Shown: positions 1-10,013 of the stretch, one piece after another
Position numbering within the stretch: position 1 is the stretch's first letter
Layout of the letters: each line of letters starts with the position of its first letter
DNA from: Larix sibirica
Lineage: Eukaryota > Streptophyta > Pinopsida > Pinales > Pinaceae
DNA length: 19,597 nucleotides
Reading direction: 5' to 3'
Assembly (NCBI GenBank): GCA_004151065.3
Contig: NWUY0300013232.1
Span: 60,067 to 79,663, forward strand
Made by a program: the position numbers and the translations under genes
Notes under the pieces: generated by a model
What the model was told of the DNA's origin: nothing
Seen by the model: the letters and a program-made list of their open reading frames with translations, nothing else
The model's database searches: none

Positions 1-1
1 C

Positions 2-58
2 AGTTGACATCAATGACTCAAGTTGAATCAGTTGGCATTAGTTGACATCAATGCCAAC
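2..58. repeat. Short direct plus inverted repeat at window edge
   Basis: The 14-mer AGTTGACATCAATG occurs at 2-15 and again at 40-53, a 38-bp period. The second copy overlaps a perfect 9-bp inverted repeat, GTTGGCATT at 31-39 and AATGCCAAC at 50-58, with a 10-nt loop. It may be the edge of a longer tandem array or element cut by the window start. No function can be assigned. Confidence 0.6.
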
Positions 59-2900
59 CAAATTTCAATAGACTTACTATCACATTTTACCATGAAAAAC
101 TCATCAAGGGATAAAGTAAAACCTCGTAAAATATTTACTAACAATTTATCTTCTTTTTTTTAATATTTTCCCTAGTCCAAGATTTCATATTTAATTCATA
201 TATCATTAAAAAATACATTGTCATTCTGTTTTATTTTTCAATTTAAATCATATATTATATCCATGTATTATCCAAGAAATTCAATATTTAAAAAACTTAC
301 CGTTACATATTAAATTAATTTGAAATATCCAACAATAGGAAAATATTATTGCATGTATTCTTTTAAAACGTTTATACATGCTATTGAAGACTTATCTTCT
401 TGACTGCTTTTGTTGTCCTTGGAAAAATCACCATGGAAGTTCTTTAGTGCAACACTGCAAAATAAGAATAACTATATCGAGTCTGGGTCACCCTTCTTTG
501 AGGTCACCACCCAAATATAGCCTTGGCCAGGCTTCCCTCTTATCTCCGGCTTGGCCTCTTCCAATATTATTTTTCCTCTGTGCCCTAGACATTAACCTCC
601 CTTTCAAATAAATAGAAAATGAAAAGTTGTATAATGGAAAGTAATGAATTTTCCCATTACCCTTTCACTATTTACAAATATACAAAGATAATTTCACTTT
701 TAAACTTTATTTTTACATATATCCTTTTTCTTTTCTTTTCTTTTCACTCTTCTCATTTCAAATATCTTTTCTTTTACTTCATTTATAAATTATCACATGG
801 GAAAATTGGTCCGTGACACCTACACAAATACATCCAAATAAAAATTGTGGTTTATGGACATGTCTTCATTGAGAGCTGCTTAACATTATGCCATCAAGAT
901 AGAGGAAAAAGTTCAACATAAGGGTAAGAAAGAGGCTAGTGCCAAAAATAAACTACAACAAAAGAAGGGTAAAGGAAACCTAGACTGTTAAAATAAAGCA
1001 TAGAGAAAAAATAACCTTAAGACAACCAGTCAAAGTTGTATGCAAAAACGAACAACGAGAATTCAAAGTAGGACATAGGAAAATGGTGTAACACCCATAG
1101 AAACCCATGGCACATTAATTGTGAGTGTCATCCCAAGTAATCACTACAAGTGAAGTTGAAAGCCTCAAACTATGATTGAACCTCGATGTTACCATAAACC
1201 ATGGATAGGGGGGAATGAGTCATCAATGTTGAAACTAACATTACCATTTCCACCGTTAGAGCATAAAACTATACAATCACTTTTTTTGGCCAAACTAGAC
1301 AAAATTTTGTCAAATGTTTTAGCCATGGATTTCTTGTATTCCTCTTATATTTTCATTCCTCAATGCTTCTTTTTTTCGTCTTCCATACTTAAAAAATTAT
1401 TTTATTTTTCCTCTTTTATACTTAAACAATTTCCATATGGTTGTAGAGTGTAGAGATCCATATTGTTGCATCCATACTACCTTCACACCAAATTCCAATG
1501 CAGGTGAAGACTGTGGTGTCTCCAATATTCACTATGTTCCCTCACATCGCATTCCCACATATCACATCACCGTCCACACCATTTTCTTCCATGTTATGCG
1601 TTGCATTTCCTCTAGCTTCACATGGAATTCCCATGCAGGATGCACAATGCAGAGCCTCTAGCTTCCCTCAATTCATATCCTTCCCTTGATATCCATGTGA
1701 AACCCAAGACCTCACCAAAGGGGCCAATAGGTGGATAGAAGGTTCTAGGAGAGGAAGCAAACAAGTGAAATGTGGTGGAAAAATGACAACAATGACCAAT
1801 GGTAGACTACCACATGGATTTGGAATGATAAATGGATGGAATCCTTACTTATTATGGTTCAAAACAACCCAAGAACTTAAATGAGTACACATGTGCATGG
1901 ATTTATTTTCTATTGCACAATATAATGGGTTTGCAAACATTGAATCTCAAACAACTAGTAACCAAATTAAGTGTGCAATGGCTCATTGGAAATCCCATGG
2001 CAAGGAGAATGTGATGCCTTGGTTAATTTGTCATATGACATTTTTCCTAATTTCAAGTTGATATCACATGGACCTTTATTATGTATGGACAACTACAACA
2101 ACTATTATATGAGAATTGAAATTTAATTATATTTATTACATCCTATGTGAATGCATGCTATGATTGTGTCAGACAAGAATGAATTCAAACATGGACCACA
2201 TTTTGTGGAAAATTTGGCCATTTATTTATTATTGTAAAACACATGCAATGATCAAAATTGGCTTTGTCAACATATTTTGGGCTCAATACACCTTATTCAC
2301 TTCTATTTTTATGTAATGATGATTTATGATTTTGTCAGTGATGATCAATCTTAATGTAGTGACCATTATCATATTTGACTATATCAACGTGATCAATCTA
2401 TCGTCTCCTATGTAAGATGAGAACAAATATTATCAAAAGGTTCAATGTTATGGGATTACTCCTAGGGTTAATGTTATATTTTAAGGGAAAATGGGCAATT
2501 TTGTAATGGAAAATGTGCCTCTAACTCTGTTGACTCTATAAATCATATTTGTTTTTGGATGTTTCAATAAAAAATTTCCAGTGATGTGTTGCCTCTATCG
2601 TCACGTGAATGGTTAATTTTTCCATGTTATTTTGAGATAAGCAAGTATAAGAGTTGTGGTAGATTTTTTTCCCCTTCTTTCTTATGTAAGTAGCTTGTTG
2701 TTAATCACGTTTGTTATGATCATATTGTTTAAATTATGGAGCTTTGATTATTGAGAGGGTGGCTAATAACAATTTTCGTTGATGGTTGATCGTTGTGTTG
2801 AAGATTCATGTTCTTGCCTTAAGACCTTCATTTATCATTTTCACAAAGTTTGGTGGACACATTAGGCATGATTCATTATAAATTTGATTGCCATGCATTG
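59..2900. other. AT-rich intergenic DNA, no gene seen
   Basis: All open frames here are under 100 codons, overlap in several frames and show no domain or motif I recognise. The stretch has many A/T runs and polypyrimidine tracts, for example around 720-770 and 1365-1425. No RNA gene, LTR pair or tandem array was seen. Non-coding DNA or very old repeat debris is the simplest reading. Confidence 0.6.
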
Positions 2901-4234
2901 AATTTCTTTAGATCTAGTTCAAAGTGTAACACCCCCATCCATTATCCCGACTAAAGGAGGGGGTAGTTATGAATTTCATGTTTCAAAATTTCGACCCATG
3001 GAGCCATTATTCGAATTTAGAACTATTTTAAGCCTCTCATGGACAACATAACTAAAAAATGCATGCGTAGGTGCGTGAGTATAAAACATAGTGGAATAAA
3101 AACTATATTCACACGCATCATGCATAAATAAACACATACATAACAAGAAGTAAATATAGTCATTGCACATTCATAGAAAATAGAGAATACTTATCTTTTA
3201 ATTGAATAAGATCTAAGCAAGTAGCTATGAAATAACAATTTTCCACACAACCGTAGCTATCAGTTGTAGATACCACAAATATGTTGGGAAATGAAGCCAC
3301 CAAGGTGAAGGAAACACCCACATGCTTCTCTCCCTCGGCCCAAAACTCATTTTCCCTTGTGATTATCCATTATGTGCACCATTGAGAAATACATACATCT
3401 CATTCAACCATCCCAACCATGGAACTCTCTTACATTGCCTCACACAACATAAGGAAGGCCTACTCTTTCTCTACTAAACAATCACTCATAGTACCCAACC
3501 CTTACAATGCTCCTCAATGTGTGTATAAAGAGTCCAACCCACTATATGCTTTTAGAGAACCTCTTGTAAAAGCATTCCATGGATTCTCAAGCATCCTAGA
3601 GAACCAGATAAATAGTGGGTAAAGGTTCCTAGCTTGACTAGCCTCTACGCTCACCTACAACCATCATCCTCATTCTAATGTATGTAAAATCCTTATCACA
3701 ATGCTAATATCCTATTAACTTCACAGTATGTTTATTGGTGATGGAGAAAACAACATGAAGCTATGTAGTGGATGAATTTTGCATGGAAAACTAGTGATAG
3801 ACTTCAATGCAGGTGAGAATATGGGTGAAAAGACAATTGGTATTACTTTTGACCATAGAATGAAGGATTCTTACAATTGTCATAGAAGTATANGATGTTT
3901 CCTGGACCTTGCCGATTTTTTCGCCACGCCAATGTTTGCAACACTGGAGCCTTGGATTCTTGTTCCAAGGCTTGGAGTTGGCTCAAGGATGCATGGGTTG
4001 TGATAGTGTTCTTTCAAGGGTAGCCAACCCAATGGAGTACATTGTTTAGAAGGATTGATAGAGTCTATGGAGGCTTGTGACAAAGGCATGTGGACTTACC
4101 TTTTGTAGCTACATCATCTTAGATCCCTTATTGTGTATGACATCCCCTTGGAGCGTGACATGTGTACTTTGGAGTGGAGCGTCTCACTTGTGTTGGTCTA
4201 CATGAGCTTGTTGTAGGTTGCTTGTAAGGGCTTA
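2901..4234. other. Intergenic DNA, no gene seen
   Basis: The stretch contains a TGTAACACCC sequence near 2928, a common start of plant LTRs, and a G-rich AAAGGAGGGGG tract near 2953, but no matching second LTR, primer-binding site or pol motif. A 67-codon frame at 3419-3622 (plus) has no recognisable domain. One ambiguous base lies at 3893. The right-hand part, about 3900-4234, would join directly to 6018 onward if the LINE at 4253-5999 were absent, so it may be the upstream half of the promoter or LTR-like unit there. Confidence 0.5.
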
Positions 4235-4252
4235 GGCCCACATTCTATTGTT
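4235..4252. repeat. Target-site duplication, left copy
   Basis: GGCCCACATTCTATTGTT at 4235-4252 matches GGCCCACATAGTATTGTT at 6000-6017 at 16 of 18 positions. The two copies exactly flank a minus-strand LINE whose T-rich tail begins at 4253. The T-rich end of this copy fits target-primed reverse transcription starting at a T-run. Confidence 0.75.
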
Positions 4253-4260
4253 TTATTTTT

Positions 4261-4300
4261 ACAAGAACAAGGAGAATTGTATTGATAGAAAAGGATGCAA
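4261..4300 (-). other. LINE 3' terminus
   Basis: On the minus strand the element ends ...ATCAATACAATTCTCCTTGTTCTTGT and then an A-rich tail (4251-4260 reads TTTTATTTTT on plus). The LINE at 14749-14790 ends in a similarly spaced AATAAAAATACTATCTGTTCCTGTC before A10. The shared TGTTCYTGT block just before the tail is probably the family's 3' recognition end; that role is inferred. Confidence 0.55.
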
Positions 4301-4725
4301 CCTAACTAGACAACTAGAAAGTAAAGAATTTCAAAAAATAGATCACTACAAGCATATTATTCTTCCTCCATTAAGGAACTGGGAGGAGTGAATCCACCAT
4401 TTTCCTTTGCCACTACATTTTCTTACAAATTCTTGAGTAGTAGGATAAATCCTTGCAAATTGCTTGCCTAATAAAGCACATAAACAATACATAATTATCA
4501 CCTTTGAAGAGCCATCCCTATTAACAAGAGAGAATCTAGAGTTGCTTGAGTCCCTGAGAAGATTCCTACTTTAGTTTCTTTTTCTCTTTGATCCTGGCTT
4601 GACTTCCTTCCTTGTGTGAAGGAGAAGGTGGATGATAGCCTTTCATCAAAACTTCAATAAAGGAAAGAGACACAAAAGTTTCACATGAATGGGGCACTCA
4701 TGTGACAGGAAGCTACACTAAGGGT

Positions 4726-5727
4726 TTAGTTGGAGGATCTTCCCCTACTTTCTCTTCTTCCAAATTTGATTCCTCTAAATCGTTTGTTGGTTCCTCTTCT
4801 TTTGCCTCTTCTTCCTGTCCCTCTTCGGTTCTGCTGAAACAACATTTTTTGGCTCCATGTGGGGTTTTGAAGGATCATCCCCTCCTTAAGATTTGTTCTC
4901 TTCTTGCTCTTCCTCTTCGTTTTCCTTCTCATCTTCTTCTAATTTTCCATTGCTTCAAATCTGTTATTTCTCTTTTTGGGAGATTCCTCTTGAGGAATCT
5001 TTAAGCCATGTGCTACGAACCTTTGTGCCTGCTCTAAGCTTGCTTGAATTCAATTTGTTGTTGAGGAGGGTGCTATTCTGCTTGAGGCTTTGGGCAATAT
5101 TTAGCGAAATTCTCATAAATATGACAATGATTGCATTTGAAGGGAAGTTGCTCGTAATCAAGGGTTTGCAAGTGACTCCACTTGTCCAAATTGATTTGCA
5201 ATGCCTTTGGCAAGCCCTTCTCCAAGTTGACTTCCACACATATTCGTGAACAAGATAATAAATTTCCCTTTGGTTCTATTTTGTCAATAAATCTTCCCAT
5301 CTTATTTCCAATATCTTTAAGAGAACTTTCATCCCAAAAAATTATGGGCAAATGAGGCAATTTGACCCATAGAAGGGCTGCAGTAATATCCTCCTCTAGA
5401 TTAAAATCTAGAGGCCAAGATGATAAATACATTCCCCCGGATCCCATGAAATAAGGTCCAAAATGAAAAATCAAATTGCAGGCTTCCTTATTCAGAAAAA
5501 GGAAAACAAAATAGCCTCTTCTAGATGCAAATAACGAATCCTAGCTTTGTATCCTCAATGTCCAAAAATCTGCTATCCATGATCAATAGCTCTAGGGCTG
5601 CGCCACACTTGCCAATCAAAGCTCTCTTCAACAGAATAAGATAGCTCCTGGGATGAAAGATCCAGTTGAGGGACGACCTCCAGTCACTTAACAAATATCC
5701 GATGTTGAGGCTGAGATCTTGTGGCAA
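4726..5727 (-). pseudogene. LINE ORF1 (DUF4283 / zinc-knuckle protein), decayed
   Basis: The clearest part is an open frame of 133 codons at 5073-5474. It carries the DUF4283-type core (LPHLPIIFW, then an IGNKMGRFIDK block, then SCSRICVEVNLEKGLPKAL), matching block by block the ORF1 at 18226 (LPHLPLHCW, IGNTLGKYIDKAD, SCARICVEVDLEHGLPEAI). In-frame sequence continues upstream to about 5519 (RGYFVFLFLNKEA). Further upstream the N-terminal W-SP-K motif region (ALIGK, RSPRAID, SWIADFW) is split over three frames. The retroviral-type knuckle at 5094-5135 reads CNHCHIYENFAKYC: the Gly and His of CX2CX4HX4C are Glu and Asn, so zinc binding is probably lost. Past the stop at 5073 a basic tail continues in other frames (K/R-rich to 4726). 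ORF1 proteins of L1 elements bind their own RNA; this copy cannot make a full protein. Confidence 0.8.
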
Positions 5728-5999
5728 GATTTAGGATATTAATTAGAGCCTTAATCACCTCTATGTTTGAAGATATCTCTTCTCCAATCACTAACTAAAT
5801 GAAAATGTTGTACTTGAAAGAGCAAAATCCTTAGTAGTAACCTCAATCTCTAGATTCCAATGATGCCAACAATGAGCATGGAAGAGTTGTGGTATGAGAT
5901 ATCAAGGTGCAAAGTTCAGCAGAGTGATGGCTAGGGAAACCCTAGCTATGAACAAAGCCTCCTCTTTGCATGTCTCTTCCGTTCACTCTAAAATTAAGT

Positions 6000-6017
6000 G
6001 GCCCACATAGTATTGTT
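6000..6017. repeat. Target-site duplication, right copy
   Basis: GGCCCACATAGTATTGTT is the partner of the sequence at 4235-4252, with two mismatches in 18. It places the 5' end of the minus-strand LINE at 5999, only 18 bp before a TATA box. Confidence 0.75.
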
Positions 6018-6035
6018 GGCCTCCCTTACCTCTCA

Positions 6036-6044
6036 TATAAATAG
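6036..6044 (+). promoter_or_regulatory. TATA box (TATAAATAG)
   Basis: CTCATATAAATAGAGGAAGG is a strong plant TATA box of the form common in LTR promoters. It is followed at about 6066-6100 by a pyrimidine-rich stretch (CCTTTCATTATCACC, ACACTCTTTTCTTTG) that would suit transcription initiation. The LINE insertion ends at 5999, so upstream elements would have been displaced by ~1.75 kb. Promoter of a solo LTR or of a small gene are both possible. Confidence 0.5.
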
Positions 6045-6150
6045 AGGAAGGAGAGAGTCCTTTCATTATCACCATTATCACACTCTTTTCTTTGTACTTA
6101 GCCTCTTGGAGGAAGTCGCTAGTGTTTCCTCATGAAGCTTCAAAGGAATT

Positions 6151-6378
6151 ATGAAGTCTAGAGGAGACATCTTTGTTGGAGCTCGATCCTTGAGAGATTC
6201 TAGGGTTTACTCTTGTGAAGAAAATTATGGTGATGATCACTCTTCTCTCTCTCTCTCTCTTGGATCTTATGTACTTGGTCTATCTTGTCTTGGAGTGCTA
6301 CGGTTTCTTGGATATTTCTGTGGTTGGGGTTTCTACCCTAAGAAGGCAAGAATATTAGTGTTTGGTGATAAACCCTAG
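6151..6378 (+). CDS. Unrecognised short ORF (75 aa) behind the TATA box
   Basis: The ORF starts at the second ATG after the predicted start region; the first, at 6133, opens a frame of fewer than 12 codons. The product has a charged N-terminal half, a Ser-Leu run encoded by a TC microsatellite (6244-6260) and a hydrophobic C-terminal part (LGLSCLGVLRFLGYF) that could be a membrane segment. No family is recognised. Its position between a TATA box and an AATAAA signal at 6576 is the only reason to list it. It may be a chance frame in an LTR R/U5 region. Confidence 0.15.
   Translation: MKSRGDIFVGARSLRDSRVYSCEENYGDDHSSLSLSLGSYVLGLSCLGVLRFLGYFCGWGFYPKKARILVFGDKP
6244..6260. repeat. TC dinucleotide microsatellite
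   Basis: Seventeen bases of alternating T and C lie inside the short ORF at 6151-6378. Confidence 0.85.
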
Positions 6379-6575
6379 GTGTATTTCATGAAGAAGAAGA
6401 GAAGAGGACGTCTTGCCTTGGAGAATGTATTGGAGTGATTCTTGCATATTGGAGCTACTTGGTTGAGCTAGGGTTTAGTTGATTTTCCCTAGTTAGGGTT
6501 TTGGAGAGCTAGTGGATTTGTACTAGCCTTGAGAGAAGGCTATGGTATGTACATGTACTTCGTCTTGAGTATATA

Positions 6576-6581
6576 AATAAA
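6576..6581 (+). terminator. Polyadenylation signal AATAAA
   Basis: TATATAAATAAAGTTTTCAG contains a canonical AATAAA about 535 bp after the TATA box. With the TATA box it frames a ~0.5-kb transcription unit, or the U3/R part of an LTR. No primer-binding site for an LTR element was seen downstream. Confidence 0.4.
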
Positions 6582-6599
6582 GTTTTCAGCTATCCAAAA

Positions 6600-7093
6600 C
6601 TTGTGCATTTTCCAGATTTGATTTTCAGCCATATATGATTATATGTTCTTCATGTATTGTTGTTTACAGCTGAACATGTCTTGATGATTAGACAAATAAA
6701 AGGACAATTGTTAAGTAATTTGACTTCTAATTGAAGAATATAAGGAGCTGTTTTTACTTCTGTTATAATATTGTTATTGCTGCTGTAAAAGTGAATTTTT
6801 AGATCTGGTATATATGGGATAAGTTGCCCTAGATGGCTGGAACTTATCCAAGTGATTTGGTATCCCTTCTCCTTGGATTGCCTAGAAGTTTGAACTGTTT
6901 GGAAGTGAAATATTGTACTCTTTCTGCTGCTGTTTTATACACTATTTCACAACGGCCCCAAGATTGAAAATTCACAAGCTTAAGATCCAAGAAACCTCTA
7001 AGGTTAGAGGTGAAATTTCTGTTTTGCATTAAAAATCAAAGACCTTGACTAAGCATTGCAAATGAGAAGGAATTTTTAATTTTTTACATGATG
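6600..7093. other. Non-coding stretch, nothing recognised
   Basis: The region has no domain-bearing frame, tandem repeat or RNA gene that I can identify. Sequence character is similar to that of the flanks. Confidence 0.5.
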
Positions 7094-7464
7094 GCGGATT
7101 GAACAAGCATGGGGCCCTTCACATTGTCAACTGCTTCCCTTGGTCTCGTAGCCTTGAGCCTGCATTCCTAGGCAACCTTCTAGTCTTGCAGAGTTTTCTT
7201 TCATTGCTGAGCCATTAAAGCCATATAACTTCTGTCCGGATCTGGTTTCAGACCAGCCACTAAACACCAATACTTTGACTTGGCCAAAATGTTGCAATAG
7301 GGAGTACTCTTCCATCAAAATCACCTAGGACTTGCACCTAGCCTCAACTATATATTGATGCCTCTAGAATATTTTACCGGATCCACAACTGAACCACAAC
7401 CCTGTTGATAGGCCATTGTCAGTCTCAAAAGCTCAAAGTTCTACGCAACCTGCACAAGGTAGCA
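7094..7464. repeat. Diverged ~375-bp direct repeat, copy 1
   Basis: This copy aligns with 7619-8004 along its whole length. Shared blocks include GCCCTTCACA, GGGAGTACTCTTCCATCAAA and CCTAGGACTTGCACCT; similarity is about 80-87 % by eye. A minus-strand frame stays open at 7127-7324 in this copy and has several stops in the other. Neither translation is recognised. Confidence 0.75.
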
Positions 7465-7618
7465 GCTTCTTAACTCCAGCAATCCTCCTCTTTTGGCTTT
7501 TACTGGCAGCATTCCAGTTCATGGTTCCTTTGTCATTTGTCTTTATCTTCTTTTAATTTTTTAATGATTTAATTATTTTATGCTTTCCTTGGCTATGCAG
7601 CACTTTGGAGGCAAGTGG

Positions 7619-8004
7619 TATTAGATTGGAGAAGTGTGGCGCCCTTCACACTATCAACTGCTTCCTTTGGCCTCATCATCAACCTTGTAGCCTCGAGCCT
7701 CTATTCCTAACCAACCTTCTGACCTTGCCGAGTTTTCCTTCATTGCTGAGCCATCAAAACCATTCGACTTTTGTTCGGATCTGGTTTTGGATCAACCACT
7801 AAACATCAATACTTTGGCTTGGCCAAAATACTACAATTGGGAGTACTCTTCCATCAAAATTGCCTAGGACTTGCACCTGGGTTCAACTATTTATTCATGC
7901 CTCTAGGAGATGTCACTGGATTCACAACTAAACTACAATCCTGTTGACAAGCCTTTGTCAATTTGGAAAGCCAGAGTTCGAGGCAACTTGCTCAGGGTAG
8001 CAGT
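7619..8004. repeat. Diverged ~375-bp direct repeat, copy 2
   Basis: This is the partner of 7094-7464, separated by 154 bp (7465-7618). It carries a ~12-bp insertion near 7673 relative to copy 1. The pair could be the remains of a terminal-repeat miniature (TRIM-like) element with a tiny interior, or a simple tandem duplication with decay. No TG...CA ends or primer-binding site were found. Confidence 0.75.
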
Positions 8005-9640
8005 GACCAAGGCCCATATGAATGAAATCAGTCCAACATCATACTTGCAAGTTTGCAAGCTGGTCATTATCAATTGCTGGCCACTGGACATAGCTCAACC
8101 CAATGAATCTCATCTTCTAAATTATACCAATAGAATCAATTCTAGAGCACAACATATGAATCTCTAATTCATAATTTTTATGAAATTCATGAAATTCAAT
8201 GCAGTGACGCTAGTTTTGGCAGTAAGACTCTAAAAGCACGACCCAAAACTTATTATTAGTAATTCAGCATGAAAATAAGTCTCCAAGTGTACACCCAAGG
8301 CATGTTCAACACTTATAACTTGGGTTTTGTTTTGGCAGAATCCTTGTACTTTCAATTTTATCAAACACTTGGAAGACATTGCAAATACACCCATTTTAAC
8401 TTGTGCTACTAGGCTTCTATAGCAGACTTGCATGCCAGTTATGAGTAAGTCCTCCTTGAAGACCATTTACCATTGCCCAACCTCAAGGGCTCAACCTTGG
8501 GATCTTATACCATAATGGCATAAACCAACCTCAAGGCCATGGATCTACTAATTAACCAAATCTGGTAATACGCCTCTGATGCAATATTATAATCATAGGA
8601 GCAACCAGGCTCCATAATCAAATAAAAGTGAACAGCCACTCTCAAGGTCTCAAGTAAGAGCACTTTAGCCCAGCAACGTAATGACAATGTCAACCCCTGT
8701 AAATAGAACTTCTCAGATATATAAAACCCTCCCAAGGCGAGGCAGACATCTCTAATATTTCAAAGTCTAACATCTAAACTCATGTAAACTTCAAGCCCCT
8801 GATGAATTTGAAAAATCCACATCCGACATCTCTTCATGGAAAAAATCTAACAGCTTACCGGAAACCATGTCTATAGTGACTGAAAGCAGTCTGCAAAAGC
8901 TACCCTATGTGATATTGATTGGTAGATAACGGTGTATTGTTACCATTGACGATTCTAAGAAAACCCATATATAATGGATCTGCAGTATACTATCGATGAA
9001 TAAAACAGTTTGATAGTTTTCTCTGTTTTATGATATTGTATGATGACAGTCAAGAAATTATTGCTGACCTGATTGAATCTCTGGCTGCTGCTCAATCAAT
9101 CAAAAGACGGAGAACCCAAAACGCTTAGACGTAAAAGAGATCGTTCCAATACTTTCTGTTATGAAAATTGAAAAAACTGTAGTCAGAGATATCCATGAAC
9201 CGCACAGATAGGTTGTATTGTGGCATTCCTGCAACTTAAGCATCATGTGAACCATGGATTATTATAAACTTCCTCTAGTCAACTAGATCATGCAAGTCGA
9301 GATTATAGAAGTCAAGGATAAAACGTATCGACATAAACAACGGAATATTGCCCGGAAATAAAACAAAAGGGCAACTGGCAGGAAATAAAAATTGTATAAA
9401 TTAGGCCATTTCCAACTCCCAAGAAATTCGACCCCGTTTTGGTTTACTGTCCACGCTTCATTTTTAATTGTAAACTAAAAGATAAGAATGTCCATGGTAA
9501 AATGTGAACATCATGCACAATCTTTTTCTACCATCGCCGATGAAGACGGCCTTTCTTTTCTCTTCGAATTTCATTGCTTTGTTTGGAGTTACCCGGAGGT
9601 TTTCTGTTTAGATGGACTGAAATAACATCATTGTAAAATG
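8005..9640. other. Intergenic stretch; one weak exon-like segment
   Basis: Most of it shows no gene. A plus-strand frame at 9000-9128 (42 codons and a stop) is preceded by a pyrimidine-rich tract ending in AG at 9048-9049, a plausible splice acceptor. After that AG it reads IIADLIESLAAAQSIKRRR. All three plus frames are fairly open there, so this is weak. A 36-codon minus frame at 9464-9574 (KFEEKRKAVFIGDGRKR) is also unrecognised. Neither is called as a gene. Confidence 0.4.
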
Positions 9641-10013
9641 GTGTAGGTTGATATCAATAATTGCAAAATTAAATGAAAAGTAATTAAAAAATTATGTTTA
9701 TTTATAAAATAAAAATTAAAACTATTATAGATCTATTTTAAATTTAGTATCAAATACTTTGAGGGATCAAATTTTAAAATGGATTTATGTTGATTTAATT
9801 ACATCAATATGAACAAGGTGCTCTACTCTAAGTATGGGGAGATGTTGAAGTTACTTTACTAAAAAAAATAATTAAAAAATTTTAGGACAGCTCATAAAAT
9901 AAAAAAAAATTACTAAAAATAATTAAAAAATATCAATGTGAGCCTATAAAATAAAAAATAAAACTTAAACCGAGATTTATCAAACAAGAGAGTGATCAAA
10001 TTTTTAGAGGTGT
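9641..10013. other. Very AT-rich DNA with a loose ~50-bp motif
   Basis: The pattern TAATTAAAAAAT... followed by TATAAAATAAAAA recurs near 9680, 9870 and 9920. The last two copies are adjacent with a spacing of about 50 bp. No coding signal is present. Confidence 0.5.

Larger units (their letters stand above)
4253..5999 (-). mobile_element. ORF1-only LINE derivative, L1 type
   Basis: A ~1.75-kb non-LTR retrotransposon derivative in minus orientation. Reading the minus strand, it has a leader (5999 to ~5730), a decayed ORF1 (~5727 to ~4726, possibly to ~4575), about 320-470 bp without a clear domain, and a 3' end CTTGTTCTTGT followed by AAAAATAAAA. That end resembles the terminus of the second minus-strand LINE at 14749 (CTGTTCCTGTC plus A10). 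No endonuclease, reverse transcriptase or RNase H motif of ORF2 was found between ORF1 and the 3' end. The 18-bp flanking duplication (16/18) implies the whole unit moved as one insertion, not as a fragment trimmed later. Alternatively ORF2 was deleted after insertion. The boundaries rest on the duplication. Confidence 0.7.
5937..6501. promoter_or_regulatory. Cluster of five telo-box motifs
   Basis: AAACCCTA or its complement occurs at 5937-5944, 6201-6208, 6370-6377, 6469-6476 and 6494-6501. The first lies in a near-palindrome CTAGGGAAACCCTAG (5931-5945) within the LINE leader; the other four follow the TATA box. Telo-boxes are known in plants in promoters and 5' leaders of translation-related genes and as sites for telomere-repeat-binding factors. 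Whether these are bound is not known. Confidence 0.5.

Noticed and set aside
2928-2965. LTR start (TGTAACACCC) with nearby purine tract; a similar TGTAACACCC near 1087
   Set aside because: The two sites are not homologous beyond the ~10-mer; no LTR pair, primer-binding site or pol motif was found.
3419-3622. 67-codon plus-strand ORF
   Set aside because: No domain, no promoter or polyadenylation context, and a length expected by chance.
4893-5249. 118-codon plus-strand ORF
   Set aside because: It is a shadow of the minus-strand LINE ORF1; its Ser/Phe-rich start is the complement of the Lys/Arg/Glu-rich tail.
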